This document shows positions 1-10,907 of a stretch of 64,000 bases of DNA, one piece after another; position 1 is the first letter of the stretch; each line of letters starts with the position of its first letter. Source of the DNA: Tenodera sinensis (Eukaryota > Arthropoda > Insecta > Mantodea > Mantidae). The notes under the pieces are model-generated. The model did no database searches. It was not told the DNA's origin and saw only the letters and a program-made list of their open reading frames with translations. Made by a program: the position numbers and the translations under genes. The stretch covers positions 57,550,971 through 57,614,970 of the forward strand of contig CM060972.1 of assembly GCA_030765045.1 (NCBI GenBank), read 5' to 3'.

Positions 1-63
1 GGGGGCGGGCTTTTTATGCCCACCTTCTGCAATTTTATTTAAAATTTTCTTTTTTAATGTTTT

Positions 64-357
64 GATTGGAGGCTCAACGGTTAGAGGGTTCGCCTCCCAT
101 CTAGACGGTCCGGCTTCGATCCCTGAGACCTGCATGTGGTGTTAGTGGTGGACGAAGCGGCTTCTGGGTGGGTTTTCTCCGAGTTCGCCCACCACTCATT
201 CCACTAATTGCTCCATCACCTTTCCATTCATCCATTTCACGTGCATTTCATCCTCTTCCTCAATATCATGCCTGGTGCTTGGTTGACCAGGTGTTCACTC
301 TGTCCGGTTCATAGGTTCCTCTGCTCCCCGACAGGCATCTGACCCTAGACACTGACT
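64..357 (+). mobile_element. tRNA-derived SINE, family B
   Basis: The head (about 64-125) has a tRNA-like A box (GGCTCAACGGTTAGAGG) and B box (GGCTTCGATCC). A central domain follows (GTGGTGGACGAAGCGG, then GGGTTTTCTCCG), then a 3' part ending CTGCTCCCCGACAGGCATCT and GACTTGTAAGTCCTAGGG. The same architecture recurs at 42.3, 44.6, 48.7 and 53.9 kb. The tail runs directly into a long minisatellite. Short ORFs over these copies are not genes. Confidence 0.8.
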
Positions 358-1330
358 TGTAAGTCCTAGGGAGTGTAAGTCCTAGGGAGTATAAGTCCTA
401 GGCAGTGTAAGTCCTAGAGTGTGTAAGTCCTACAGAGTGTAAGTCCTAGGGAGTATAAGTCCTAGGGAGTACAAGTCCTAGGGAGTGTAAGTCCTAGGGA
501 GTGTAAGTCCTAGGGAGTATAAGTCCTAGGGAGTGTAAGTCCTAGGGAGTGTAAGTCCTAGGGAGTATAAGTCCTAGGGAGTATAAGTCCTAGGGAGTGT
601 AAGTCCTAGGGAGTATAAGTCCTAGGGAGTATAAGTCCTAGGGAGAGTATAAGTCCTAGGGAGTATAAGTCCTAGGGAGTATAAGTCCTAGGGAGTGTAA
701 GTCCTAGGGAGTTTAAGTCCTAAGGAGTGTAAGTCCTAGGGAGTATAAGTCCTAGGGAGTATAAGTCCTAGGGAGTATAAGTCCTAGGGAGTATAAGTCC
801 TAGGGAGTATAAGTCCTAGGGAGTATAAGTCCTAGGGAGTATAAGTCCTAAGGAATGTAAGTCCTAAGGAGTGTAAGTCCTAGGGAGTGTAAGTCCTAGG
901 GAGTATAAGTCCTAGGGAGTATAAGTCCTAGGGAGTGTAAGTCCTAGGGAGTGTAAGTCCTAGGGAGTATAAGTCCTAGGGAGTATAAGTCCTAAGGAAT
1001 GTAAGTCCTAAGGAGTGTAAGTCCTAGGGAGTATAAGTCCTAAGGAGTGTAAGTCCTAGGGAGTGTAAGTCCTAGGGAGTATAAGTCCTAAGGAGTATAA
1101 GTCCTAGGGACTGTAAGTCCTAGGGAGTATAAGTTCTAGGGAGTGTAAGTCCTAAGGAGTGTAAGTCCTACGGAGTGTAAGTCCTAGGGAGTATAAGTCC
1201 TAGGGAGTGTAAGTCCTAGGGAGTGTAAGTCCTAGGGAGTATAAGTCCTAGGGAGTATAAGTCCGAGGGAGTGTAAGTCCTAGGGAGTGTAAGTCCTAGG
1301 GAGTATAAGTCCTAAGGAGTGTAAGTCCTA
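358..1330 (+). repeat. 16-bp minisatellite grown from a SINE tail
   Basis: About 61 head-to-tail copies of a 16-bp unit (TGTAAGTCCTAGGGAG) with an alternating G/A at the second base and scattered variants (CTAAGGAG, CTACGGAG). The first unit is the terminal sequence of the SINE immediately upstream. The array ends abruptly at CTACATAAAGGGAGC. There are no unique spacers, so it is not a CRISPR array. Confidence 0.95.
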
Positions 1331-2159
1331 CATAAAGGGAGCATGAGTGTCAGCAGACTTTTTTCCAGGGAGGGGCCACATGTTGGAAGTTTGCAATCAG
1401 ATAATATTAATTCATTATTTTGCTGTCAAAATGTATAATATTTGTTGCAGATAACCTTATTAATTTGAGATAAATGAAAATTGTTCTTTACGTCAAAATT
1501 AAAATAATTGTTTAATAGTCAGCAATTGATTGCACATTAACTTCATCAACTTCTAAGGGTTGTTTTATATCCTTTTTTCCCCCACATAATGGGCATTCAC
1601 CTCATGTGTGCCCATTTCATTGACCTTTTAAGCTCTGTATTCGTGATCTTAAACATACCATTCCCCTTGTTTCTCCCTGACTAGTATTATCAATATACCT
1701 TCTTTCTCTCTCCCAGCTGTTTTTCATGGCTATGTAAAGCATATGACCTCTTCTCTGATAGCTAACTAAACAATTTTTGAATCTGTATATCTTCAAATTT
1801 TTTACTTACTACTCTCCAAAAGTCTTTATAGCTTGCTTCTTATTCCCTTCAAATACCTCCTAACCCATTATTTTCTAAGTTAGTTATTTCTTAAATTACT
1901 TATCCAACTTGAATTTCAAAAACTTTTTTCATGGTATTTTAAACATTGCTTCCACAGATGAACTTCTTCTAAATTCAGGATCCTTTACCAATGTTTTAAA
2001 GCCCTGTTGATCAGTGGCATATATTGTGGGCTGTCAAAGCTATCACCAAAACCCATATCTAAATTAAAATACAAAGTAATAGGTAATATTAACAATAATT
2101 GCAATACTAGCCAGAAGAATTAGCACGCCAAATGGATTAAGTCTTGCTTTCTATCATTG
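1331..2159. other. AT-rich spacer, nothing recognised
   Basis: Low-complexity AT-rich sequence without a supported ORF, repeat boundary or RNA gene. Confidence 0.6.
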
Positions 2160-2840
2160 AACAGAGGGGAAAATAGGGCTTCGGAAGCTTACCCCAGCAG
2201 CCTTTATTACGATGCGAGTAGAGAGAGGTGAGGTGGCAGAATGCAAGAATAAGCACGCCAAGACTTCAGAATTAAATGCATAAGAAAGAAATGCTATGGT
2301 ATAGTCTGGTATTTGAAATAATACTGCAAGGAGAAAAAACTTGCTGCAATTGGGTAGAGTCAACTCATCAGTCAATAATTGCCTGAGATATTGTAAAGAG
2401 ATCATGGACAAGGATGGTGATTTCCCATTTGTATTGTGCAAGAATTACATTTCTCTAAAATATCTGAAGTTTTAAAGCAGCTGGAAGCTCAAAATAATAT
2501 CTTGAAACATTCATTCTCTCAGATTGATGAAATTTCAGTAACATTATCGTAAGAAACAACCAGGGTTGCAAAAATTGCATTTGACAAGCTCAATCACATG
2601 CTACAGAAAAATTCTGGTTACAAAATAGGTACTGTGTCAAATTTCTAAAACGCTTGCTGGCGAAAAAACACATATTGCACAGGAATTCACCGAAGAACTA
2701 TAGTGCTTTTCTCATGTGCCAGTGATGTCATACAACATCGAAAGAACATTTTCACTATGTAAATCATTTGCCACTGATAGATGCAGGAGTTTTACACAGG
2801 AAAATCTCACAATGATCTTCGTTAACAGCCTTTAACAGGG
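2160..2840 (+). pseudogene. decayed hAT transposase, C-terminal half
   Basis: Between about 2705 and 2837 the plus strand reads the hAT dimerisation segment: FSHVPVMSYNIERTFSLCKS, then ATDRCRSFTQENL. This is the block typed FKYAPITSxDVERSFSxYK in the better preserved hAT copy at 17 kb. Just upstream a KNSGY motif also matches that copy. Around 2190 a reading like LTPAAFITM may correspond to the earlier LPPAPxxTRW segment. Frameshifts and stops break the frame, so it is a dead fragment. Terminal inverted repeats were not found. The weak TAGGGCTTCGGAAG string near 2174 lies in the coding part and I do not treat it as an end. Confidence 0.75.
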
Positions 2841-3717
2841 TAAGACTTTTGTAAAACTATTTATTATATTTGCATCTATTCATTTTTGCTTAATTTGGTG
2901 CTTATTTTAATTATTTTTCATGCTTATTTGCTTGCTTATGTTACTATTTTATTGTGCTTAAAAATCCAGGCTTAAGTAATCACACACCACCTTTCTTCCA
3001 TTTCTCATGTTTACTCAATTAAGATCCTTTTTAAAGACTATAATGTTTTTTCTTTTTTTTTTTTTTTTTTCCTTCTATTTACATTTAGTCCCAATTCTGA
3101 ACAGTAATTATCTACTTCTTGTACAACTTCAGACCATGTATAGTAATGGAACCCATTATCAATTCATCTGCAAAGAGTAAACCAGGGGTTTTCACATTAT
3201 TTATTTTAGGTAAAAGATATGTCATATATGCCATTCCATAAGTCTTGGCAACATGTGACATCTTTCAAACATGTGGCATCACTGTGCTGCTTGCATATAC
3301 ATTCAAAATCCTGTGGCAAACTGTACTGAATCCAACTGACAGATAGTGACTGTAAACAAGGATGGCTACAGTCTGATTTTTAAAAGAAATACATGAGAGA
3401 TGTTAGCTTCTTCATGTGGAGAGCTGCAATGTTGTCAATATGCAGATAGCTGATAATCCTCAATACTTGAGACATGTGAACAAATGCTTGGGTTTATCTC
3501 ACTGCAGCGAAAATAGTCTGATATAATCTATATTAGCCTATTTTAAGAATAAAAGTAGTTTGTTCTCAATACAAATACACTATGTCTTTGTCTATGTATC
3601 AGAATGATGTTTAACCTAAAAGTAAGGGAATCATGTAAGGAAACCTTTATCAATAATAAACTGCTTACCATCTACTCTCTCTATGCATTCAGAGCAATAA
3701 TGTATGTAATAGATAAG
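2841..3717. other. AT-rich spacer with a T-tract
   Basis: Holds a poly-T run near 3051-3070 and otherwise AT-rich sequence. No supported gene. The first 130 bases may be the 3' end of the hAT relic. Confidence 0.5.
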
Positions 3718-4005
3718 TTGTTGTTGTTGTTGTTTTCTAGTGCCTTGCATTTGGCAATGAAGCCATTAGCATTCGTGCTTTCCAATACTTTTGAACTGTA
3801 GTTTCTTCTGATCTTAATGCTTCACAGGTCTTCAAGTGTTCTTCATTCATTTCTGCTGGATCGTTACACAGGACACATATTGGTGAGGCTGAGATACCTA
3901 TTCTGTAGAGATGACTTGCTAAGCAGTCATGATTTGTCAATAGTCGGAAGGCTGCAACAGCTGTTTTCCTTGGTCTCTGGGGGATTATATCTGGATTGGA
4001 AAGTA
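3718..4005 (-). pseudogene. non-LTR retrotransposon 3' end (reverse transcriptase C-terminus)
   Basis: The minus strand reads PDIIPQRPRKTAVAAFRLLT, then NHDCLASHLYRIGI, CVLCNDPAEMNEEHLKTC and a W-K-A-R motif. The Cys-x2-Cys...His-x4-Cys knuckle close to the stop is typical of the C-terminal zinc finger of Jockey/I-like LINE ORF2 proteins. The stop is followed on this strand by a (CAA)n tail, seen as (TTG)n at 3718-3736, which marks the 3' end. The copy is 5'-truncated at about 4005-4030, where it abuts a LINE end in the opposite orientation. Confidence 0.8.
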
Positions 4006-4032
4006 GTGTAATCCATTTTTTATCTTTGGCAT

Positions 4033-4387
4033 TTGTTTCTATTTCTTGTAGATAAGTTTAAACCAATCAAAAACAACCAAATTCATGAACACTATACAAG
4101 AGGAAACATGGACTACTTTAGGCATAGTGTGAATAAAAGTGTATCTCTAAAAGATGTATATATTTCTGGAATCACACTTTACAACAAACTACCACAAGAC
4201 ATTAAATCCATAGCTGAAGTTTCTAAACAGCAATTTGAAGGGAAGTTGAGGATGTATCTGATTAATAAATGTTTATACGACTTGAAAGAAATCTGAGAAA
4301 CCAGTTTGCAAATATGTAATTGTATTTCTGACATGTCCAAAATCATATGTATGATAAACTGGATGAAATAAATATTATTATTATTAT
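4033..4387 (+). pseudogene. non-LTR retrotransposon 3' end, second family
   Basis: The reading includes HEHYTRGNMDYF, then SGITLYNKLPQDIKSIAE and FEGKLRMYLINKCLYDL, stopping at 4296. The pattern (Y-T-R, then G-I-x-L-Y-N-x-L-P, then F-K-x-x-L-x-x-Y-L) is the usual C-terminal tail of an insect non-LTR reverse transcriptase family. A short 3' UTR ends in an (ATT)n run at about 4366-4387. Only the last roughly 85 residues remain, so it is a dead-on-arrival 5'-truncated copy. The first in-frame Met is not a biological start. Confidence 0.75.
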
Positions 4388-6258
4388 CTATACAGTTGTG
4401 ATTACCTATTTTACATTTTACAGCTGAATCTTTCTCTCTCTCTCTCTGAAGAGCAGCTAGGCATCAGCAAAAAACCATGGGACATACCAGCATGACCAAT
4501 AGTAAAGCAGCTACCTTTTTCTATTAGGCCTCTTGTGGTACCGTCAGGCCAGCCCTTTGATATGATATGGCCAACATTTACCCAGGTTATATTCAACCAC
4601 ACTATTTCCTTCAGGTTCATGTTTTGTATTTATCTTAAAAACAAAGCTCTTAGTGCTACCCTCAAATAGGTCTGCCTCTTTAAGAGAAAAGCGTACTTGT
4701 GGTAGGATGCTCTTTTTGGTTGTAACAACTATAGATGTGCCTTTTTATAGCATCTGACTAAAAACTGTCCAGCTGGGTAACCAGAGTTATAATTCGTGAT
4801 GACCTGGCTATAGCTGCTTCCCTATAAAGATTCTTGAAACAATTACCTCACCTATTTTTAGTGTACTTGCGGTTATGTTCCTCACTTCGTTGAAGGGAAT
4901 AAGAGGTTCATTGTGAAGGGACAAATTCATGTTCAAAGAATTCCCTAAGAGAACAACTTCTCTAGCTTGGCAATATAACCCCCAACTGGAAGCCAGCTGT
5001 CGACGGGCCCTTAAACTCCACACTCCAACTGGAAGCTGATCTTTTTCTTGAGTCCTCAGTCTACCTCTATCTCTACTTCCACCAACTCTTGCTTGCACAA
5101 GTATGCATTTTAATTTAAGTCTTAACAAAGTAAGCTAAGAACACACAGCACAACTGAACGCCCAAACAAGCTTGAAAACAATTAGCGATAACTGACCTGA
5201 GAACACGTGCTTTATCTATGTTACTAATGTCCAATGTTTGTTTACATCTCCATAGCAATGACCTTCCCCTTGTGGCCTTTACCTCCCTTGCTTAACATGT
5301 CATATATCTTCTTTTAAAAATCAGACTGTAGGTACCAGCGCCAAAAACATTCAGTTTGATGTTGGCTGTGCTACAACAGATTGGAACAGCGATTATGGTG
5401 AAAATTGTCATACTTGATGCTGGAATGCTACTCAGTGTCATGCTGATCTACGAGAAACTTTGGGGGATAGAGCATTGTCCTATTGCTTTGCAAAGAGGGT
5501 GGATATCCTAATCGCATATCTATGACAAGTGGCATACATGGGTGGCAATGCCCTTGGCATTCAATTCCCATCATTGTCAACGCTGAGTAGATGCCCTGGG
5601 GGACTATTTTCAAGGACAGCTGGTGTGTTGAAATGGTGCCATGGATGTTAACTGATTGATGTTTGTTCCATTTGTACTCATTTACAATAAATTTACAGAG
5701 TTCTGTTTTTCATTTTAACCTGTGATGTTAACTCCTGTCCTCTATCCCTATTTGAGAAGCATTCTTTCAAAACTCGATTTACGTAAAATTTTACGAAATT
5801 GAGTTATATACAGTATCAGCATAATTTTCACCTTCTGCATCATTCTGTGCAATCAAATTTTGCAAAATTCAATTCATGTCCTGTGTAGAAGGTAGGGAAT
5901 ATTAGCAGTTTTTTCAAAACTCGATAGATGCAATTGCTCAGTTAAAACAAAAGTCGATAGATGCAATTTTATGATTTTATGATCCAGGGTGTAGCAACCT
6001 CAGTTCTATGAAATGCATGTTGGCATTGACTGCCATCTCACTGTTGTGATTCTTGGAATTCTCAATCATTTCTGCAAGCTTTGTACACTGCTGCATCATT
6101 GGCATTAACTACAAACTCAGGTTGTGTGCTTGGATTTCACATGCATTTCTGCAAGCTTTGTTATACTTACATGGCATTTTTATTCTTAGTTGAGACACTG
6201 CACTGTATTATGCACAATGGACAGGAGCTCAGATTGTGAAACTGTACCAGTCATAGAA
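4388..6258. other. spacer with a LINE 3' UTR fragment near 5.0 kb
   Basis: Mostly unrecognised. At 4995-5016 there is a 22-bp exact reverse-complement match to 39695-39716, which lies in the 3' UTR of a LINE fragment. A short piece of the same LINE is therefore probably here on the plus strand. A (TC)n run sits near 4432-4448. ORFs in this stretch have no recognisable similarity. Confidence 0.5.
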
Positions 6259-7540
6259 TGGGTGGGAGGTAGGAATTACAAAAACAAGGAAAGGAAATCA
6301 AAATGCAAGTCAAGGAAAGCTCATACTCCAGCAATTACATATCCACATGGTCTGGAGTGCACTCCACAAAATCCTAAAAGTAAAGGCATAAGCACTGTGA
6401 TGCAGCTGACTTTATTTATAATAATGTAAGTGGATTTCAACACCTTTCCATGCTCAACAAAATAGATCAAGATAAATTCCTTATGAAATATATGAGTATT
6501 ACATCTCCTAATTGCAGAATGGTGAATAAAGAGGCTGCAAATAGAAAGCAGATTGTTAGCATTAAATACAGTGTGAGAAGTAATGATGGCCGAGTATTGT
6601 CAGTATGCATTGCAAGTTTCCAAGGAATCACAGGGGTGTCAAAAGATAGATTATCTCTCCTGGCTAGAAAATTTCACTTATAAATCTGGGAATGTGCCAA
6701 AGGAAACCAGAGGCGGTGACAAAACAGGAATATTACAGAAGGACTATAAAGCAAGACAAGAAGTACAGATGTAGAGAAAGCCACTATGGAAGAGCAAAAT
6801 CAAAGAGAGGATATTTACCTCCAGAACTTAATATAAGAAAAATGTGGACCAACTTTTGCAACAAAAGAAGATTAAGAAATCTACTAGTTTGCTCATTGTT
6901 AAAATATAAATACATGAGAGGTAGAACTGGAACTTAAAAATTCAATGCCACAACTGGGATTTGAACCACAGACCTTCCGCTTAACGGGAGGGTGCTCTAA
7001 CCACTGAGCTATTGTGACAAACTGCCAGAATGGTATTAAATTCTCAAACCAGTTCGTATTTCTCCTGGTAAACCTACATGTAAACCATGTAACATGTAAA
7101 CCTACCAGGAGAAATACGAACTGGTTTGAGAATTTAATGCCATTCTGGCAGTTTGTCACAATAGCTCAGTGGTTAGAGCAGCCGCCCGGTAAGCAGAAGG
7201 TCTGTGGTTCAAATCCCAGTTGTGGCATTGAATTTTTAAGTTCCAGTTCTACCTCTCAAACTTTGCCCACACACGGCTTGTGTGTTTAAAAACACCAACA
7301 GTAAGTTTGTTGGCATAAATAAAAAATATAAATACATATTTTACAACTTCTTTAATCTTTCATTCCATACACCACACACTGACACATGCTCAATCTGCAA
7401 AATGGGACTGATGAAGATTAAGACAGAGGCAGATGTGGAAAAGAAAAATGAACTAAGAACCATGTACAGACTGCACAAGCTGCATTCAAAAAGTTTTATC
7501 ACCTGTATAGGTAAACTTAATAAGCAAAACCCTGCCTGAA
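6259..7540 (+). pseudogene. decayed gene of an unclassified multicopy insect family, split by a SINE
   Basis: Pieces in order: WVGGRNYKNKERKSKCKSRK (6259 on); RVLSVCIASFQGITGVSKDR, then LSLLARKF and GNVPKETRGGDKTG (6590-6725); YRCRESHYGRAKSKRGYLPP, then ELNIRKMW (6770-6850); after the insertion, KYKYIFYNFFNLSFHTPHTD, then TCSICKM (7323-7410). The order (V-C-x-x-F, R-G-G, S-H-Y, L-S-F-H-x-P-x-x-D-x-C-x-x-C) is one I associate with uncharacterised, repeated insect proteins that look transposon-derived. I cannot name the family or its function. Stops and frameshifts show it is dead. Removing the 6916-7322 insertion and one copy of its 15-bp duplication restores a continuous reading through KYKY. 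Confidence 0.55.
6916..7322. mobile_element. twin-headed inverted tRNA-SINE insertion with 15-bp duplication
   Basis: Two tRNA-derived heads lie head-to-head in inverted orientation (arms from 6915 to about 7070 and from about 7100 to 7258), joined by a short loop. Each arm has an A box (TAGCTCAGTGGTTAGAGC), a B box (GGTTCAAATCC) and the same downstream unit up to CAGTTCTACCTCTCA. The arms differ in the anticodon region. A single tail follows the right arm and ends near 7322. The flanks 6901-6915 and 7323-7337 are identical (AAAATATAAATACAT), a 15-bp target-site duplication as left by LINE-driven retroposition. Confidence 0.8.
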
Positions 7541-8114
7541 TACAAAATTTGTTCAAAATTGTTAGAGCCGTTTTCAAGTTGCGCGGAATATATTTGTATA
7601 CAAGAATTGCTTGTTTAAATATATAAGATAACACTCATACACCTTATGAAGCCAAATATTAGTCAACATTTTCATAATTTAAGGGGAAGTTATGGATTGA
7701 TAAGTTGGAAGCAATGACATGTGGGCTATCTGGACAACAGAACACTTTGAAAACTAATCTGATTTGTGTGTTTCATGCCTTTAAGTTTATTGTTCCTATC
7801 TTAAACTTAAACTTACATGGCATTGCCCACGATTCATTCTGTGACAGTTAATGTCGTCCGCATTATGAAAAATTTGGCATCCCCTACCTTAAGCAAATAC
7901 AGCAATTCATGTAAATAAATTTGTGCATGCATGCATTTATCATTTGCATATAGAACTTAAAATGTAAGGTAAATACTGAACATCATGAGCAAGAAGTTTT
8001 AAAATCTTAATGTTTATTTTTTAGACAAACAAGTACATCATCTTAATCTACCGACTATCCTGTCATTTTTTAACATAGTCTCCATTTGATCAAACTGTGT
8101 AAGCCAGCCCCAGA
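7541..8114. other. AT-rich spacer, nothing recognised
   Basis: No supported gene or repeat boundary. The antisense ORF over 7341-7634 is a shadow of the decayed gene on the other strand. Confidence 0.5.
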
Positions 8115-8715
8115 ATGAAGGCCCAGTCTACACCAAAGCAAATTGACCCTAAAGAGAAGAATAAAGCATATCTGCCATACATCAAAGGTATTACTGATCA
8201 CATTGGGAAAGTTCTCAGAAAATACAACATCCATGCCATCCACAAACCTACACAACAAATAGTGAATGTGCTACATTCAACAAAAGATAAAAACGAACCA
8301 CTTCCTTCTGCAGGTGTTTACAGAATTCTGTGTTCATGTGGCTCTGTCTATACAGGGACCACACAATGTATGGTAAACACATGCATTACAGAACACAAGA
8401 GATGTTGGCAATTGGTACAAACAGAAAAGTATCCATTCCTTAGCTGAAATGTTGTTGTTGTTGTAGTGTTTAATGCCCGCTTTTACTACTACGGCACCGC
8501 AGGCGGTGACACTGATGATACATGAAGATGGAGCACCGGTGGAATGAGATGGCGGGGGAAACCGGAGCACCCGGAGAAAATCCGCCCTGACGCCGCTTCG
8601 TCCACCACGAATACCACATGCGGGTCCCTGGGATCGAACCCGGGCCACCTAGGTGGTAGGCGAGCGCGCTAACCGCTCGGCCACAGCTTAGCTGAAATGA
8701 AAAGATGGTAGTCAA
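8115..8715 (+). pseudogene. Penelope-like element GIY-YIG fragment
   Basis: The reading LPYIKGITDHIGKVLRKYNI, then LPSAGVYRILCSCGSVYTGT and ITEHKRCWQL matches the C-terminal part of Penelope-like element proteins. It shows the linker (L-P-Y-I-K-G) and the GIY-YIG nuclease core (G-V-Y...V-Y-T-G) with a Cys pair between the two halves. The YIG half reads YTG. After QTEK the frame is lost, and a SINE sits at 8452-8686. Downstream of the SINE a shifted frame (LAEMKRW) may be the continuation. The reverse transcriptase part is absent. Confidence 0.75.
8452..8686 (-). mobile_element. tRNA-derived SINE, family A, with 13-bp duplication
   Basis: In minus orientation: tRNA head with A box TGGCCGAGCGGTTAG and B box GGTTCGATCCC, central domain GTGGTGGACGAAGCGG, then a 3' part through GTAGTAGTAAAAGCGGGCAT ending in a (CAA)n tail (seen as TTGTTGTTG at 8452). 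The flanks 8439-8451 and 8687-8699 are identical (CTTAGCTGAAATG), a 13-bp target duplication inside the Penelope-like fragment. This copy looks full length. Confidence 0.9.
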
Positions 8716-9215
8716 GAGGATAACAAGTTCGAACTGTAGGGAGGTTGTGGAAGAGTTTCCCACCCAAATGTTCTGATGTTCTCTAGAGTGATATGTGCAG
8801 TGTGAGGATAATATATGATATGCTGTTGCAAGATGACCTTTCCAGGATGCTTCCATGTAATGCACGACAGTTTCAAAAGAGTTGATATAGTGGGTAGCAT
8901 TTATAGTTTTTCCAGATTCAAGAAAATCAACCAGAATGCAACCTTATGTATACCAGAAGACACTGTGCATAGCTTTCTGTCTTTGCTTTCTTCTTTGATG
9001 GCGAATCCACATGGTTCCATTGCATACTCTATCATTTTGTTTCAGGCTCATAATAACGGAACCAGCTATCATTGCCAGTCACAATAAAAGTCGTCAAAAC
9101 ATCATTACCTTCATTTTGAAATCTCCAAAGAAGATTTTGGATGATGGTACTTCTCTAAAGTCTGTCTTTGGGCAATAAATGTGGAGCCTAATGGGCACAA
9201 ACTTTTCAATAACCT
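8716..9215 (-). pseudogene. mariner transposase relic
   Basis: The minus strand carries, in order, TTFIVTGNDSWFRYYEPETK (around the first catalytic Asp; the usual G-D-E reads G-N-D), VFW...LVDFLESGKTINATHY, and WETLPQPPYSSNLLSS running by frameshift into DYHLF. These are the ordered landmarks of mariner transposases (TGDExW, VFWD, DFLxxGxTIN, HPPYSPDLAPSD). Several frameshifts and stops make it inactive. The helix-turn-helix half is missing here. A fragment of that half lies in the right order and strand at 10190-10403, so both may come from one interrupted copy. Confidence 0.8.
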
Positions 9216-10189
9216 AAGCCAGGGATGAGTATCTGTGTGCATTTGTCCTCCATATGCACAGAGATCCATGTGCTGTAGTATACTAGTAGCTGGTCAAGTG
9301 AGTTACAGGATGGCTGCCACGAGTGATGTTAAGTGGCACTCGACATCACAATTTAATACTTTGTACGATTTAGGTAAGAAAAGTATACATGGGAATTAAA
9401 CATTAACTAATTACCCAGTTGAGTGATTCAGATTGGATTTCTGATTTGGCATTCTTAACATATATTACATATCATTTAAGTGAGCTTTTAAGAAGAAATC
9501 ACTCTTATAAATAGTCAAATTAAAATTAAAAAGAAGAAATATGCTTATCATTCCAGGTCTTAATCTAAGTGTAAGGAATTACTGAACATGAAAAATTAAA
9601 AATGAACATATGCATTCTATCTGGTCTATTAGAGTAGTTTACATCAAGATTCTGAGATATAGATTGCCTGAAAACGGTATTGCATATGATTACTATGTGC
9701 TTTGATTCTAAACTGATTATTGACAACATCCTCCCCCCTTCATTACAGTGTGAATTGATTGAATGAGATGTGATCAAGGGATGCAATGGAAATATAACTC
9801 AAGGTTAAGTCTTATGCAGCTTTCATAAAACTCCATAAGAGGATGCTTGTGTGAAAGCTCTGTAATTATTTTGTTCCGCTTATAGATATGGAAAATTATA
9901 TTCTATTATGAAAATAAAATAAATTTCCAACTAAAAATTGGCTTGCGGAATAGTTTGTAACAGCGGTTCTTTGCATAGTTTGTTCTAATAATATTTCTCC
10001 AAATCTTGAGAGGCAAGTAATATGAATTAATGTGCAATAGACATAGCTTGTTTTGCATTTAAGCATGTGTTTCATTATGTTGTGTTCATATTTAGTTTGA
10101 TAGAATAAAATTTTTTTTTTAAAACATGTAGTACCGCAACTTGAATAAACCAATTTCAGCACATGGTGGACATGCTATTTCTGTAATGT
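9216..10189. other. AT-rich spacer, nothing recognised
   Basis: May be an insertion separating two parts of one mariner copy, but I could not find clean boundaries. Confidence 0.4.
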
Positions 10190-10403
10190 CCCATGCATGC
10201 ACAGAGTGAAAAATTCCATCTAACCTTTCAGTCATTTCTTGCACTGCACTTTGTCCTATTGCAAGTTTTGCAGTGATTTCATCAACAATAACATGCCTGT
10301 TGCATGGAGATAGTTCTCCTTGTTCCATGGAGATAGTTTCAGGGCGACCACCATGAGGCGCATTTTCATACTCATGTTCCCAACTTTGAAATGTTTCACT
10401 CAT
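10190..10403 (-). pseudogene. mariner transposase N-terminal (helix-turn-helix) fragment
   Basis: The reading GGRPETIS, then VIVDEITAKLAIGQSAVQEM and TERLDGIFHSVHAW fits the second helix-turn-helix of mariner transposases (G-R-P...v-d-E-I-a-x-x-l-x-I-s-x-g-s-v-q). No catalytic residues are included. Confidence 0.6.
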
Positions 10404-10907
10404 CTCCTAATACTCTGGCATCCATTCAGATATCTCTATAGCTTCACTGAACTTTGAGGTGAATTTGAGTAGCAGGAATTCAAAGAGAGTGTGCTGTCAA
10501 AACAAAACACAGTTTACCATTTTGGAAATAATGCCTTTGGTTGCATGATAGAAGCTGATGGCATCACAATATGGCAACATTGGTTTAAAGTCTCTAGATT
10601 ACAATCCTATAGTCATTTTTGGTATACTATTGGCATTTATATTTTAACAATGGGTTGCCTCAGTATGACCCTCATACTAGAAAGCAATGCCATACATTGC
10701 AACTTTGCTCAGAGCACATAATGTTAGAACATAACATTAAAACAAAAATGATTCCAGCTCCTGTATCCATTTTTTTATTTTCTCTACTACATTTAATAAA
10801 GTAGAGGAAGTATTGTATTTCACCCAAACATTTGATGTCGAGATTTCACACAAAATATATGTTTTGAGGCCCCCTGAATCTGAAAGAAGCATTTTTAGAA
10901 AAAGCTC

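Noticed and set aside
358..1330. Regular array that could be mistaken for a CRISPR
   Set aside because: Units are contiguous 16-mers without unique spacers, in an insect-type genome, and derive from a SINE tail.
2174..2195. hAT terminal-repeat-like string TAGGGCTTCGGAAG
   Set aside because: It lies in the probable coding part of the relic and has no matching right end or 8-bp duplication.
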